This document shows, one piece after another, positions 1 through 6,956 of a stretch of 25,450 nucleotides of DNA. Below the pieces are notes generated by a model. That model had not been told where the DNA came from and did not search any database. It was given only the letters and a program-made list of their open reading frames with translations. This DNA comes from Caldifarciminota bacterium 4484_100 (GTDB lineage Bacteria; Hydrothermota; Tepidihabitantia; SM23-42): positions 1 to 25,450 of the forward strand of contig MUKB01000011.1 of assembly GCA_002049785.1 (NCBI GenBank), in the 5' to 3' direction. How positions within the stretch are numbered: position 1 is the stretch's first letter; each line of letters begins with the position of its first letter. A program made the position numbers and the translations under genes.

Positions 1-715
1 GTTCTTATTTATCTGGATAGTCGCCGCCAATATCTTGTGCAGTTAAAAGAAGGATTAAATTTATCCACCGATTTGGGAAATATAAAATTGGGTGAGGTTA
101 TTGGTAATCCATTTGGTTATGAAGGTAAGACCCACTTAGGCAGGCCATTCTGTTGTTTAAAACCTTCCATCAGCGATTTAATGTTTAAGGTCAGACGCAA
201 GACAACCATTGTCTACCCTAAGGATTTCGGTTATCTATTGCTCGAGACTGCAATCGGTCCTGGTGCACGGGTGGTTGAGATAGGGACCGGAAGTGGGGCG
301 CTGACTCTTGCGCTGGCACATTTTGTTGCACCCGATGGGATGGTCTATACCTATGAACGGAGGCCGGAATGTTCAATTTTTCTGCCAGGATGTTGCCGAG
401 GAGGGTATATCACAGAAAGAGATTGATGCAATATATATTGATGTACCTGAACCCTGGGCGGTAATTGGAAAGGCAAGTTTCGCCTTGAAGGGGGGTTATC
501 ATCTGGTGAGCTGGAGTCCTAATATTGAACAGGTAAAGAAGACGGTTGAGGAGTTGAAAGACAACAATTTCACTCGAATAAGAATTTCCGAAATAACCGA
601 ACGGGAATTGCTGGTGCGTCTCCAGGGCGTTCGACCTAAGGAGCGGGGTATTACCCATACCGCATACCTTATTCGTGCTTCACTGAAAATGAGAACTGGA
701 CAGCTTGTCTTTTAA
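1..715 (+). pseudogene. trmI: tRNA (adenine-58-N1)-methyltransferase TrmI, frameshifted and internally deleted
   Basis: The intact family uses SAM to methylate N1 of A58 in the tRNA T-loop. Reading frame 1 is open from the window edge and gives the small N-terminal beta domain, then the family block YPKDFGYLLLE and the SAM-binding motif EIGTGSGALTLALA, up to YERRPE near base 369. The match then continues in frame 2 from about base 368 with NVQFFCQDVAEEG, the DVPEPW motif and the C-terminal HTAYLI. Other TrmI proteins have about 15-17 residues (roughly FAKLAESNL...) between YERR and the following NV strand; these are absent here, so this is a deletion plus frame change rather than a simple one-base slip. 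Only the first few N-terminal codons lie outside the window. It converges on the envC-like gene with an 11-base gap. Family assignment is firm; whether the lesion is real or an assembly error cannot be told from sequence. Confidence 0.85.
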
Positions 716-726
716 AGGGTTGTTTA

Positions 727-1836
727 TTAATCTAAATAGGCGAGCGGATCTACGGGCTTGCCATTCTTTCTCAATTCAAAATGGAGCATTGGTCCGGACA
801 ATGAACCGCTTTCGCCCACGCGTCCAATTATCCTTCCCTGACTGATTTCATCTCCTACATTGACCAGAATTTCAGCAAGGTGTCCATAGAGTGAATAGTA
901 GCCATCGAGGTGGTCAATAAGAACAAGATTTCCGTATCCCATAAATCTGCCCGCATATACAACCTTTCCTGGGGCTACCGCATAGACATTGTTGCCGTAT
1001 TTACTCTTTATGTCAATACCGTTATTCTTTGTTTTGGTATTGTATTTGGGGTGAATAATTTTACCGAACTTTGTTATTACAGTTCCCTTACAGGGCCAGG
1101 GTATCTTACCACGATGGAGTTCGAGGTAGTTCTTTCCCGCCTTGTGTCGGGCGCGTTTTTTCTCTAATGCAACAATCAATTCTTCAAGTTTACGCTGGGC
1201 ACTTTTCAGCTCCTTGGCAAGTTTCTTTTTCTCACTCTCTTTTTTGCTCACTTTATTGAGAATTTCCTGTTTCTTCTTTCTTTCATTATTTAAGCGTGCT
1301 AATTCATATTCTTTTTCCTTGAGGCGTTCCTTAAGGCTGGCGATTAGGTCTTTACGCATCTCTTTATCTGCAAGATATTTCTTCCAGTCAGATTCAAATT
1401 CGAAGAAGGCACGCTGGTCATCACGAGCAAGGAGTTGGAGATAATAAGAAGATGAAAGAATCTGGGGTAGTGACTTTTTTGTAAATAAAATTTCCATCTT
1501 GTAGAAAGGTTTCCATTTGTATAGGCGGATAAGCCTTTGACGCAAGTCTTCTTTTCTTAATTTCATCTTTTTTTCCAAACGGGCGATTTCCCGATCCAGT
1601 TGCTGGATTCTATTTTTTTCTTGAATCTCCTGGGAAGTGAGTTCATCAATATATTTTATGGTGAGCGTGATGCCTTCGTCAATCTTCTCGATACGCGCCA
1701 GGGTTCCCACTTTCTTTTTTTCTAACTGATGGATCTCCTTTCTTATGTTATTCAGCTTCTGTTTCAGACGGTTTAGCTCTTTCTGCTTTTCGTTTATCTG
1801 GGAAAAGAGGCAGAGGATAATCAGAAATATGGTCAT
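727..1836 (-). CDS. envC: EnvC-like murein hydrolase activator (coiled coil plus degenerate M23/LytM domain)
   Basis: The 369-residue protein has a short hydrophobic signal (MTIFLIILCLFSQ), a long charged coiled coil (about residues 15-235) and a C-terminal LytM/M23 domain (about 245-369). Two expected zinc ligands are replaced: the HxGxD motif reads NNGID (Asn271, Asp275 kept) and the HLH motif reads MLH (Met350, His352 kept); the YGHL histidine (319) is present. Loss of zinc ligands is known in E. coli EnvC, which does not cut peptidoglycan but activates amidases under FtsEX control. Position supports this role: it is the last gene after ftsE and ftsX, and its ATG overlaps the ftsX stop (ATGA, 1833-1836), so translation is likely coupled. 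It should act in the periplasm at the division septum. A catalytic NlpD-type peptidase is less likely given the missing ligands. Confidence 0.88.
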   Translation of the reverse strand: MTIFLIILCLFSQINEKQKELNRLKQKLNNIRKEIHQLEKKKVGTLARIEKIDEGITLTIKYIDELTSQEIQEKNRIQQLDREIARLEKKMKLRKEDLRQRLIRLYKWKPFYKMEILFTKKSLPQILSSSYYLQLLARDDQRAFFEFESDWKKYLADKEMRKDLIASLKERLKEKEYELARLNNERKKKQEILNKVSKKESEKKKLAKELKSAQRKLEELIVALEKKRARHKAGKNYLELHRGKIPWPCKGTVITKFGKIIHPKYNTKTKNNGIDIKSKYGNNVYAVAPGKVVYAGRFMGYGNLVLIDHLDGYYSLYGHLAEILVNVGDEISQGRIIGRVGESGSLSGPMLHFELRKNGKPVDPLAYLD

Positions 1837-2681
1837 CTCAGAAACCTTCGAATTGCAGCAGATGAACCGATAATCCCGAATATTGCACCGAAGATAATAC
1901 TTCCGGCGAGAAAATAGAGTCGAGGGAAGTAGACCACGCTAACAATTGATGTAGTTATACGAACGGTGACTGCAGTGAGTAGAAAAGCTATAATTCCTCC
2001 AAGCGCACCCTGAATTATTCCTTCAAATGTAAAGGGGATGGCGATGAAGGAGTTAGAAGCCCCCACAAGTCTCATAATTTCTATCTCTGTAGAACGGGCG
2101 AATATAGTCAGTTTGATTGTCTGAAAAATCACGAAGATTACAGAGAAGATAATGATGATTAGCAGGCCCGCATCGAATGCCGATATCATATTTGTAATCT
2201 TCTTCAATTGGTCAACAAGTTCACCGCCGTATATTGTCTCTTTTACACCCTGCAAAAGCATTACCTTGTTACTAATTTCAGAAAGGCCTTTACGATTTCT
2301 GAATGTATGCTCCAATTTTATCCTCAATGATGCGGGTAGGGGATTTTTTTCGAAGACATTCAGGACCTCTTCGGTTTCCTTCAATTCATTCTGCAGATCC
2401 TTGAGGGCCTGCTCTGAGGAGATAAAGATCACATCATTTACGCCTTTAATCTTGCTAATGTTTTTCATTAATCCTTGAACATTTGCATGGTCATCGAGGA
2501 ATGCGATTATTTCTATCTTTTCATCAAGGAGTTTTACCGCATGGTAGAGGTTGACGGTTACCAGAACAAAGAGCGATAAGAGAAACAGGGAGATTGATGT
2601 AACCAATAAAGATAATAAAAAGAGAGAGCTATTGCGGGTGATGGTGCGGATACCTTCTCTGATGCCGATACGCAGACCCAT
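1833..2681 (-). CDS. ftsX: Cell division protein FtsX
   Basis: The 282-residue protein is the membrane half of the FtsEX ABC complex, which passes ATP-driven conformational change to periplasmic hydrolase activators at the septum. It has the FtsX layout: a cytoplasmic start (GIREGIRTITRN), a first membrane helix (about 18-45), a periplasmic domain of about 115 residues, then three C-terminal helices ending in AAIRRFLR. The cytoplasmic-side motif EIEIMRLVGAS, typical of FtsX/MacB-type permeases, precedes the third helix. It starts 1 base after the ftsE stop and overlaps envC by 4 bases, so the three genes form one coupled unit. Length is normal for the family. Confidence 0.93.
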   Translation of the reverse strand: MGLRIGIREGIRTITRNSSLFLLSLLVTSISLFLLSLFVLVTVNLYHAVKLLDEKIEIIAFLDDHANVQGLMKNISKIKGVNDVIFISSEQALKDLQNELKETEEVLNVFEKNPLPASLRIKLEHTFRNRKGLSEISNKVMLLQGVKETIYGGELVDQLKKITNMISAFDAGLLIIIIFSVIFVIFQTIKLTIFARSTEIEIMRLVGASNSFIAIPFTFEGIIQGALGGIIAFLLTAVTVRITTSIVSVVYFPRLYFLAGSIIFGAIFGIIGSSAAIRRFLR

Positions 2682-2682
2682 T

Positions 2683-3318
2683 CTACTTATCCTTTACAAG
2701 CTCGCCATTTTCGATTCTCAACATCCGTTTTTTCATTTTCTTTACAACATTCAAATTATGGGTCGCCATAATTACTGTAGTCCCTTTATAGTTTATATCG
2801 AGGAGGATATCGAGGATATCCTGGGAGCTTCGGCTGTCAAGGTTTCCGGTGGGCTCGTCCGCAAGCAGAATATAGGGGTCACGGACCAGGGCTCGGGCAA
2901 TGGAGACCTTCTGCTGTTCTCCGCCAGATAATTGATAGGGAAATGAGTACTTCTTGTGGCTAAGCCGGAGGTAGGTGAGGATTTCCATCAGTTTCTTTTT
3001 CATATTTCTCGGTGGTGTATCTGTGACCTCAAGTGCAAAGAGCACATTCTCCTCAAGGGTGCGGTCTGGAAGAAGTTTAAAATCCTGGAATATTACTCCG
3101 ATTTTTCTTCTAAGCTTTGGCAGGTCTTTTTTCTTGAGCAGTCTCAGATTCTGACCCATTACCTTGACTGTACCTTTGGTCGGTTCCTCATCTTTATAGA
3201 TCAATCTCAGGATAGTTGTTTTGCCTGCACCGGTTGGACCACAGATGAAGACAAATTCACCTTTTTCTATATGAAATGAGATATCATTTAAGGCAATCCA
3301 ATCCCTCTGATATATTTT
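2683..3318 (-). CDS. ftsE: Cell division ATP-binding protein FtsE, 5' end missing
   Basis: This ABC ATPase partners FtsX. Homology runs from KIYQRDWIALNDISF through the Walker A GPTGAGKTT (encoded at about 3214-3240), Q-loop FQDFKLLPDRTLEENV, signature LSGGEQQK, Walker B ILLADEP and the switch histidine ATHN. The first in-frame ATG (3204) lies after Walker A and cannot be the true start. Upstream the frame is closed by TAA at 3319-3321, immediately before the KIYQ block, and no ATG, GTG or TTG occurs between. Normal FtsE has about 8-10 more N-terminal residues. The stop codon belongs to a heptamer-type repeat (3318-3344) that replaces the start region. The gene may be dead, use a non-standard start such as ATA at 3315, or be misassembled. 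Confidence 0.85.
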   Translation of the reverse strand, partial: KIYQRDWIALNDISFHIEKGEFVFICGPTGAGKTTILRLIYKDEEPTKGTVKVMGQNLRLLKKKDLPKLRRKIGVIFQDFKLLPDRTLEENVLFALEVTDTPPRNMKKKLMEILTYLRLSHKKYSFPYQLSGGEQQKVSIARALVRDPYILLADEPTGNLDSRSSQDILDILLDINYKGTTVIMATHNLNVVKKMKKRMLRIENGELVKDK

Positions 3319-3344
3319 TTATTCAGAATCCAGTATCGAGCATC
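3318..3344 (-). repeat. Dispersed heptamer element, copy A
   Basis: On the minus strand this reads GATGCT, CGATACT, GGATTCT, GAATAAA, that is a leader plus three 7-base units. A longer copy with the same GATGCT leader and a GGATAAA end lies at 22453-22493. The last unit carries the TAA that closes the ftsE frame, and ftsE homology resumes right at its edge. Confidence 0.7.
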
Positions 3345-3376
3345 AATCCTTTAATTCCGAAATGGTGTGTTTGTCA

Positions 3377-3395
3377 TGCTGAACTTGGTTCAGCA
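3377..3395. repeat. Short perfect inverted repeat (8-base arms, 3-base loop)
   Basis: TGCTGAAC and GTTCAGCA flank the loop TTG. No T-run follows on either strand, so it is not a convincing terminator. It resembles the core of a small dispersed palindromic repeat. Confidence 0.55.
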
Positions 3396-3407
3396 GCTCT
3401 GGTTTCC

Positions 3408-3470
3408 AATGACTTAATGACCAATGACCAAATGACAAATGATTTTTCAATGACTCAATGACATAATGAC
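3408..3470 (+). repeat. Degenerate tandem repeat of AATGAC-type heptamers/octamers
   Basis: Eight AATGA starts occur in 63 bases, spaced 7-11 bases apart, with units such as AATGACC, AATGACTT, AATGACA and AATGACTC. The units contain frequent stops in all plus frames (TGA, TAA), so the tract is non-coding. Unit length is the same as in the GGATACT-type element nearby, though the sequence is unrelated. Confidence 0.8.
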
Positions 3471-3578
3471 TTGCGGAAACGATTCGAAGAGAGAAGGAAA
3501 GGGAGTTCGAAAATGAGAAAGATGTATCAGAAGGCTGAAATAAGATTAAGGAACAGTATGTTAAATGCGAAGATTTGA
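3462..3578 (+). other. Possible 3' remnant of a lost gene (transposon-like tail)
   Basis: One frame is open from 3462 to the TGA at 3576-3578 and encodes a basic stretch ending RLRNSMLNAKI. The repeat tract abuts its 5' side. The end of the stretch, AAATGCGAAGATTTGACCCC, resembles a motif I associate with dispersed transposon-related sequences in uncultured bacterial genomes; that association is from memory and unverified. No start codon or RBS supports an intact small gene, although ATG 3513 would give 21 residues. Confidence 0.25.
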
Positions 3579-3602
3579 CCCCCTACTTACTCAATTTATG
3601 CA

Positions 3603-3630
3603 TTGATTTTTTTTTGATTTCGATTATAAT
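3603..3630 (+). promoter_or_regulatory. Promoter of the DUF1858-Nudix operon, leaderless type
   Basis: TTGATT (3603-3608), a 16-base T-rich spacer and a perfect TATAAT (3625-3630) precede the ATG at 3636 by 5 bases. Transcription should start at or within a base or two of the A of ATG. No Shine-Dalgarno site is present. Confidence 0.7.
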
Positions 3631-3635
3631 TATTT

Positions 3636-3848
3636 ATGGAGATAACTGAAAATACCCTGATTGAGGATGTGCTTAATGGTTATCCAGCTCTTACCAAGGT
3701 ATTTATTGAATTTGGACTTCCCTGTTTGGTCTGCGGGGAGCCATTTTGGGGAACGGTTGAGGAACTGGCACGAGAGCACAAGGTTGATGTTACTGAATTG
3801 TTGAAGAAGTTGAATAAAGCAAAAAAGGAGATGGATGAAAAAATTTAG
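3636..3848 (+). CDS. DUF1858 small redox protein
   Basis: The 70-residue protein matches the DUF1858 / hybrid-cluster-associated redox disulfide domain: an opening like ITENTLIEDVLNGYPALTKVF, then the motif GLPCLVCG with a CxxC pair (Cys30, Cys33), and FGT-like WGTVEELAREHKVD. Such domains are thought to serve in thiol or metal redox chemistry, but the precise reaction is unknown. It is the first gene of its operon, transcribed from a leaderless-type promoter, and its last 14 bases overlap the Nudix-PanD gene. Confidence 0.85.
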   Translation: MEITENTLIEDVLNGYPALTKVFIEFGLPCLVCGEPFWGTVEELAREHKVDVTELLKKLNKAKKEMDEKI

Positions 3849-4689
3849 GTTTTGTCCTATGTGTCAGGGCCGTCTTGTTAAGGTTCAGTCAGGACGCAAT
3901 CCAGTTTGTGCTAATTGTGGATGGGTCTATTACAACAATCCGCTTCCCAGTGTTGTTGCCCTTGTGAAGAATCATAAGGGTGATCTTCTTCTGATAAAGA
4001 GGGGGGTTGAACCGGGTAAGGGTAAGTGGGCATTGCCATCAGGGTTTATTGAACAGGATGAGGAACCGAACAGCGCAGTTTTGCGTGAGTTGAAAGAAGA
4101 AACGAATGTCACCGGTACAGTTGATTTCTTGCTTGGTGTTTTTAATGAGTTTACTAAGTTATATGGAAATGTGATTCAGATCGCCTACAAGATTAGTTAT
4201 CTTGGTGGTAGACTCAGACCCGGGTCTGATGTTGTTGAAGTGAAATTCTTTTCTCAGAATAGATTGCCCGGACTTGCCTTTGCCAGTCATCAGCGGATTA
4301 TTGAAACGGAGAGGGTCCGGGTATCAGAGGGGTTTGTCCAGATTTTAAAATCGAAGATTACAGATGCTACCATTACCCATACCCAGCTATTCTATCGGGG
4401 AAGTATGGGGATCGATGGTAAGATTATGGATGAAGTGGGGTTGCTTCCTGGTGAGAAGGTGGATGTCTTAAATTATAATAATGGGGAACGTTTACAGACA
4501 TATACAATCAGGGAAAAGGAGAATTCAGGGAAGATTATTCTTTATGGTCCGGCGTCGCGCAAAGGAAAGGTCGGTGATAAACTCTGTATCCTCGGCTATA
4601 AACTCCTGCCTCTTGGACAGGCAGCGAGTTTTCGGCCCAGGGTGGTTTTTCTGGATGAAAGGAATAGGGTAAGACGAAGACATACATAG
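3835..4689 (+). CDS. Zinc-ribbon Nudix hydrolase fused to aspartate 1-decarboxylase (PanD) domain
   Basis: This 284-residue protein has three parts. Residues 1-30 form a zinc ribbon (Cys7, Cys10, Cys25, Cys28). Residues 35-160 form a full Nudix domain; the Nudix box starts at Gly70 and has RELKEE at 84-89, with the usual final Gly replaced (EETN). Residues about 168-284 align along the whole length of PanD, the pyruvoyl enzyme that makes beta-alanine from aspartate: KSKITDATITHTQLFY, the self-cleavage pair Gly189-Ser190, GIDGKIMDEVGLLPGEKVDV, NNGERLQTY (the conserved Arg and Tyr) and a VGDK block followed by PRVVFLDERN. The PanD NGAAAR loop reads YGPASR, so the conserved Asn is Tyr. The joint is in frame with no alternative PanD start. 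If cleaved, the Nudix part would stay on the beta chain. The neighbouring DUF89 gene fits CoA-related metabolism. Family calls are firm; activity is inferred. Confidence 0.9.
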   Translation: MKKFRFCPMCQGRLVKVQSGRNPVCANCGWVYYNNPLPSVVALVKNHKGDLLLIKRGVEPGKGKWALPSGFIEQDEEPNSAVLRELKEETNVTGTVDFLLGVFNEFTKLYGNVIQIAYKISYLGGRLRPGSDVVEVKFFSQNRLPGLAFASHQRIIETERVRVSEGFVQILKSKITDATITHTQLFYRGSMGIDGKIMDEVGLLPGEKVDVLNYNNGERLQTYTIREKENSGKIILYGPASRKGKVGDKLCILGYKLLPLGQAASFRPRVVFLDERNRVRRRHT

Positions 4690-5525
4690 AGTGTATACCC
4701 TGTTTCTTTAAACAGGCGATAAAGGCCGGGAGTATTGCGGGATTACACCAGACCGACATTATCAAGGTTATCAACCGGGTTGCCTTGAATATTCCCAAGA
4801 TATCCCTCAAGTCATCCCCGCCTGAAATCGGGATGGTTGTGTACAAAAGCATCTATCGGGTGACCAAGATTAAGGATCCGTTCAAAAAGGTAAAGAAATC
4901 CTGCACCAGGAGACTTTTGGATGTTTACCCCGAGTTCAAGGAAAAAATTAAGAACTCAAAGGATGCTCTATACACTGCCTTGAAATTTGCTACACTGGCC
5001 AATGCAATTGATCTTGGGGCTAACCCGGACTTTGTTCTGGAAGAGGAACTCAGAAATTTTACCATCCGCGATTTTGATGTATGTGACTATTCAGAATTCA
5101 AGTATGCATTAAAGCGGGCCCGGAATGTTCTCTATATTGCGGATAACGCAGGGGAGACGGTGTTCGATAGATTGTTGATTGAGGAACTAAATCGACCGGT
5201 TATATATGTTGTTCGAGAGAATCCGATAATAAATGATGCGATAATGGAGGATGCCCTTGATGCAGGTTTGGACAAAGTCGCTGAAATCATCTCTTCAGGT
5301 TGTGATGCCCCGGGTACGATATTGAAACTCTGCTCCTGGAAATTCAGGCGAATCTTTGCCCGAGCCGATCTCGTCATAAGTAAAGGACAGGGCAATTATG
5401 AGACATTATCCAATTGCCGTCGTCAGATTTTCTTCCTTCTGAAACTGAAGTGTCCGGTGATAGCCCGCGATATGGGATTTCCAACCGGCAGTGTTGTTTT
5501 AAGCAGGAATAGAAATGCGTCATAA
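4674..5525 (+). CDS. DUF89 / ARMT1-like damage-control phosphatase, probable ACG start
   Basis: Members of this metal-dependent family remove phosphate from unwanted sugar phosphates or 4'-phosphopantetheine-type metabolites. Seen here are the N-terminal KTYIECIPCFFKQA block, the metal/catalytic motif DNAGETVFDRLLIEEL and the KGQGNYE motif near the end. The only standard in-frame start is TTG 4785, but homology extends 37 codons further up, to ACG-AAG-ACA-TAC at 4674, exactly where related proteins start with Met-Lys-Thr-Tyr. AAAGGA sits 10 bases upstream as a plausible ribosome site. From ACG the protein is 283 residues, the usual length. ACG may be a true weak start, a mutation or a base-call error. 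It overlaps the end of the Nudix-PanD gene by 16 bases and the radical SAM gene by 11. Confidence 0.85.
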   Translation, partial: TKTYIECIPCFFKQAIKAGSIAGLHQTDIIKVINRVALNIPKISLKSSPPEIGMVVYKSIYRVTKIKDPFKKVKKSCTRRLLDVYPEFKEKIKNSKDALYTALKFATLANAIDLGANPDFVLEEELRNFTIRDFDVCDYSEFKYALKRARNVLYIADNAGETVFDRLLIEELNRPVIYVVRENPIINDAIMEDALDAGLDKVAEIISSGCDAPGTILKLCSWKFRRIFARADLVISKGQGNYETLSNCRRQIFFLLKLKCPVIARDMGFPTGSVVLSRNRNAS

Positions 5526-6450
5526 ATACATTTATGGTCCTGTTCCTTCCCGAAGACTCGGACTGTCCTTGGGTATTGATATTGTTCCCTATAAGAACTG
5601 CAGTTTCAATTGTATTTATTGTCAGCTCGGCCCAACTACAAATCGAACTGTTAAACGAGGAGAGTATCAACCCGCTGATAAAGTTTTGAGTGATGTTGAA
5701 GATTTTCTGAAAAAAGGCGGCAGGGCAGATTATCTTACCCTGTCCGGCTCAGGTGAGCCTACCCTGCATTCACGGATCGGCTATATTATCGATGTCCTTA
5801 AACAGTATTCAAAAATTCCGATTGCAGTTTTAACCAACGGTTCGTTATTCCATCTTGAGGAAGTGCGTAAGGCGATTGCAGGTGCAGATATTGTTTTACC
5901 TACACTATCTACGGCGGACAGAGAGACTTTTAAAAAGATTCACCGTCCAGCTCCTGAGCTGGATATTGACCAAATAATTGAAGGTCAGATCGAATTTCGT
6001 CAGGAATTTAAGGGTCAGATATGGCTGGAGGTTATGTTGATAAAAGGGCTTAATGATACATCGCGTGAGATTGAAGGGTTGAGGGAGGTTATAAAAAATA
6101 TTGACCCGGATAGGATTCATCTCAATACTGTGGTGAGGCCACCGGCTGAAAATTATGCCCGTCCCTTAGACATAGAAGAGTTAAATAAGATTAAAGAATT
6201 CTTCGGTGCGCGTTGTGAGGTTATTGCACCATTTAAAAGAGAAGGGGAGAGGCAGTATTTTAAGGAAAAGAAAGGTGTTATTCTGGAATTGATAAAGAGA
6301 AGGCCTGTGACCCTTGATGACATTGTTTCCGCCTTAGGAATGGTTCGGAATGAAGTCCTGAAATATCTCGATCAATTGATAATTGAAAAGAAGATCAAGG
6401 TTGTCGAACACAATGGTCGAAGATATTATGAGTTTATCGCCGATAATTGA
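5515..6450 (+). CDS. Radical SAM protein with C-terminal winged-helix-like region
   Basis: The 311-residue protein has the opening YGPVPSRRLGLSLGID and the [4Fe-4S] motif CSFNCIYC (Cys29, Cys33, Cys36) that binds SAM, followed by a GSGEPTLH motif. This is the signature of a COG0731-like group of radical SAM proteins of uncertain substrate, distantly related to the wyosine enzyme TYW1. Residues about 245-311 (ELIKRRPVTLDDIVSALGM...) look like a helix-turn-helix fold. The start at 5515 overlaps the DUF89 stop region and has AGGAAT upstream. Its substrate is not evident from context. Confidence 0.85.
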   Translation: MRHKYIYGPVPSRRLGLSLGIDIVPYKNCSFNCIYCQLGPTTNRTVKRGEYQPADKVLSDVEDFLKKGGRADYLTLSGSGEPTLHSRIGYIIDVLKQYSKIPIAVLTNGSLFHLEEVRKAIAGADIVLPTLSTADRETFKKIHRPAPELDIDQIIEGQIEFRQEFKGQIWLEVMLIKGLNDTSREIEGLREVIKNIDPDRIHLNTVVRPPAENYARPLDIEELNKIKEFFGARCEVIAPFKREGERQYFKEKKGVILELIKRRPVTLDDIVSALGMVRNEVLKYLDQLIIEKKIKVVEHNGRRYYEFIADN

Positions 6451-6955
6451 ACCTTCAGAAATGGAGTCTGAAGAACTTTATTCATTGCTCGTTGATGCGG
6501 CAAAAAATTGGTTGGCGCACGACGGTTTATGGTTTCAGGCGGTAGAAAAGAGGTTCGGTATTGAATCGGCGATCGAACTTGACAGGGAGGCCTGGAAGGA
6601 GTTCACCCAGATCGAGGCACGCAGGATAATGAAGAGATTGGGGATGAAACCCGGAGGCGGTATTCCAGCATTGGCCCAGGCATTGAAATTTAGACTCTAT
6701 GCTTATATAAATCAACAGGAGATAACAGAGGTATCTGAAGATCGCTGTGTATTTCGGATGTTAAGCTGTCGTGTCCAGGAGGCGAGAAAGAGAAAAGGGT
6801 TACCCGATTTTCCTTGCAAATCCGTAGGTATTGTTGAATATACATATTTCGCCCGGGTAATCGATCCCAGGATTGAGACAAGGCCAATTTTCTGTCCACC
6901 GGATCCTCATCCACCTGATTGCTTCTGTGCCTGGGAGTTTATTCTAAAGAAGTAG
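6413..6955 (+). CDS. DUF6125-like cytosolic protein
   Basis: The protein carries the family-type block NWLAHDGLWFQAVEKRFG, then AIELDREAWKEFTQIEARRI, and a Cys-rich second half (LSCRVQE, DFPCKS, FCPPDPHPPDCFCAWEF) that could bind a metal. I recognise this as the DUF6125 / L-2-amino-thiazoline-4-carboxylic-acid hydrolase-like group; no activity can be assigned. The start is uncertain: ATG 6413, 6428 and 6461 are all in frame, and the first two lie inside the radical SAM gene. Family homology begins near residue MESEELYSLL, so 6461 is possible. It is the last gene of the plus-strand operon and converges on ogt with a 1-base gap. Confidence 0.7.
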   Translation: MVEDIMSLSPIIEPSEMESEELYSLLVDAAKNWLAHDGLWFQAVEKRFGIESAIELDREAWKEFTQIEARRIMKRLGMKPGGGIPALAQALKFRLYAYINQQEITEVSEDRCVFRMLSCRVQEARKRKGLPDFPCKSVGIVEYTYFARVIDPRIETRPIFCPPDPHPPDCFCAWEFILKK

Positions 6956-6956
6956 A

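Larger units (their letters stand above)
3322..3635. other. Intergenic repeat patch between ftsE and the DUF1858 gene
   Basis: No complete gene is seen in this stretch of about 314 bases. From left to right it holds most of the heptamer element next to ftsE, a hairpin with arms TGCTGAAC/GTTCAGCA (3377-3395), a run of AATGAC-type units (3408-3470), an open stretch that looks like the 3' tail of a lost gene (3462-3578), and the promoter of the 3636 gene. Several unrelated small repeats side by side suggest a site that collects insertions or rearrangements. Confidence 0.6.

Noticed and set aside
355..375. Programmed frameshift in trmI.
   Set aside because: There is no slippery sequence, and about 15 residues are missing at the joint, so a shift would not restore the protein.
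4785..4787. TTG as the start of the DUF89 gene.
   Set aside because: It would remove the conserved N-terminal block with CIPCF that is encoded in the same frame upstream.
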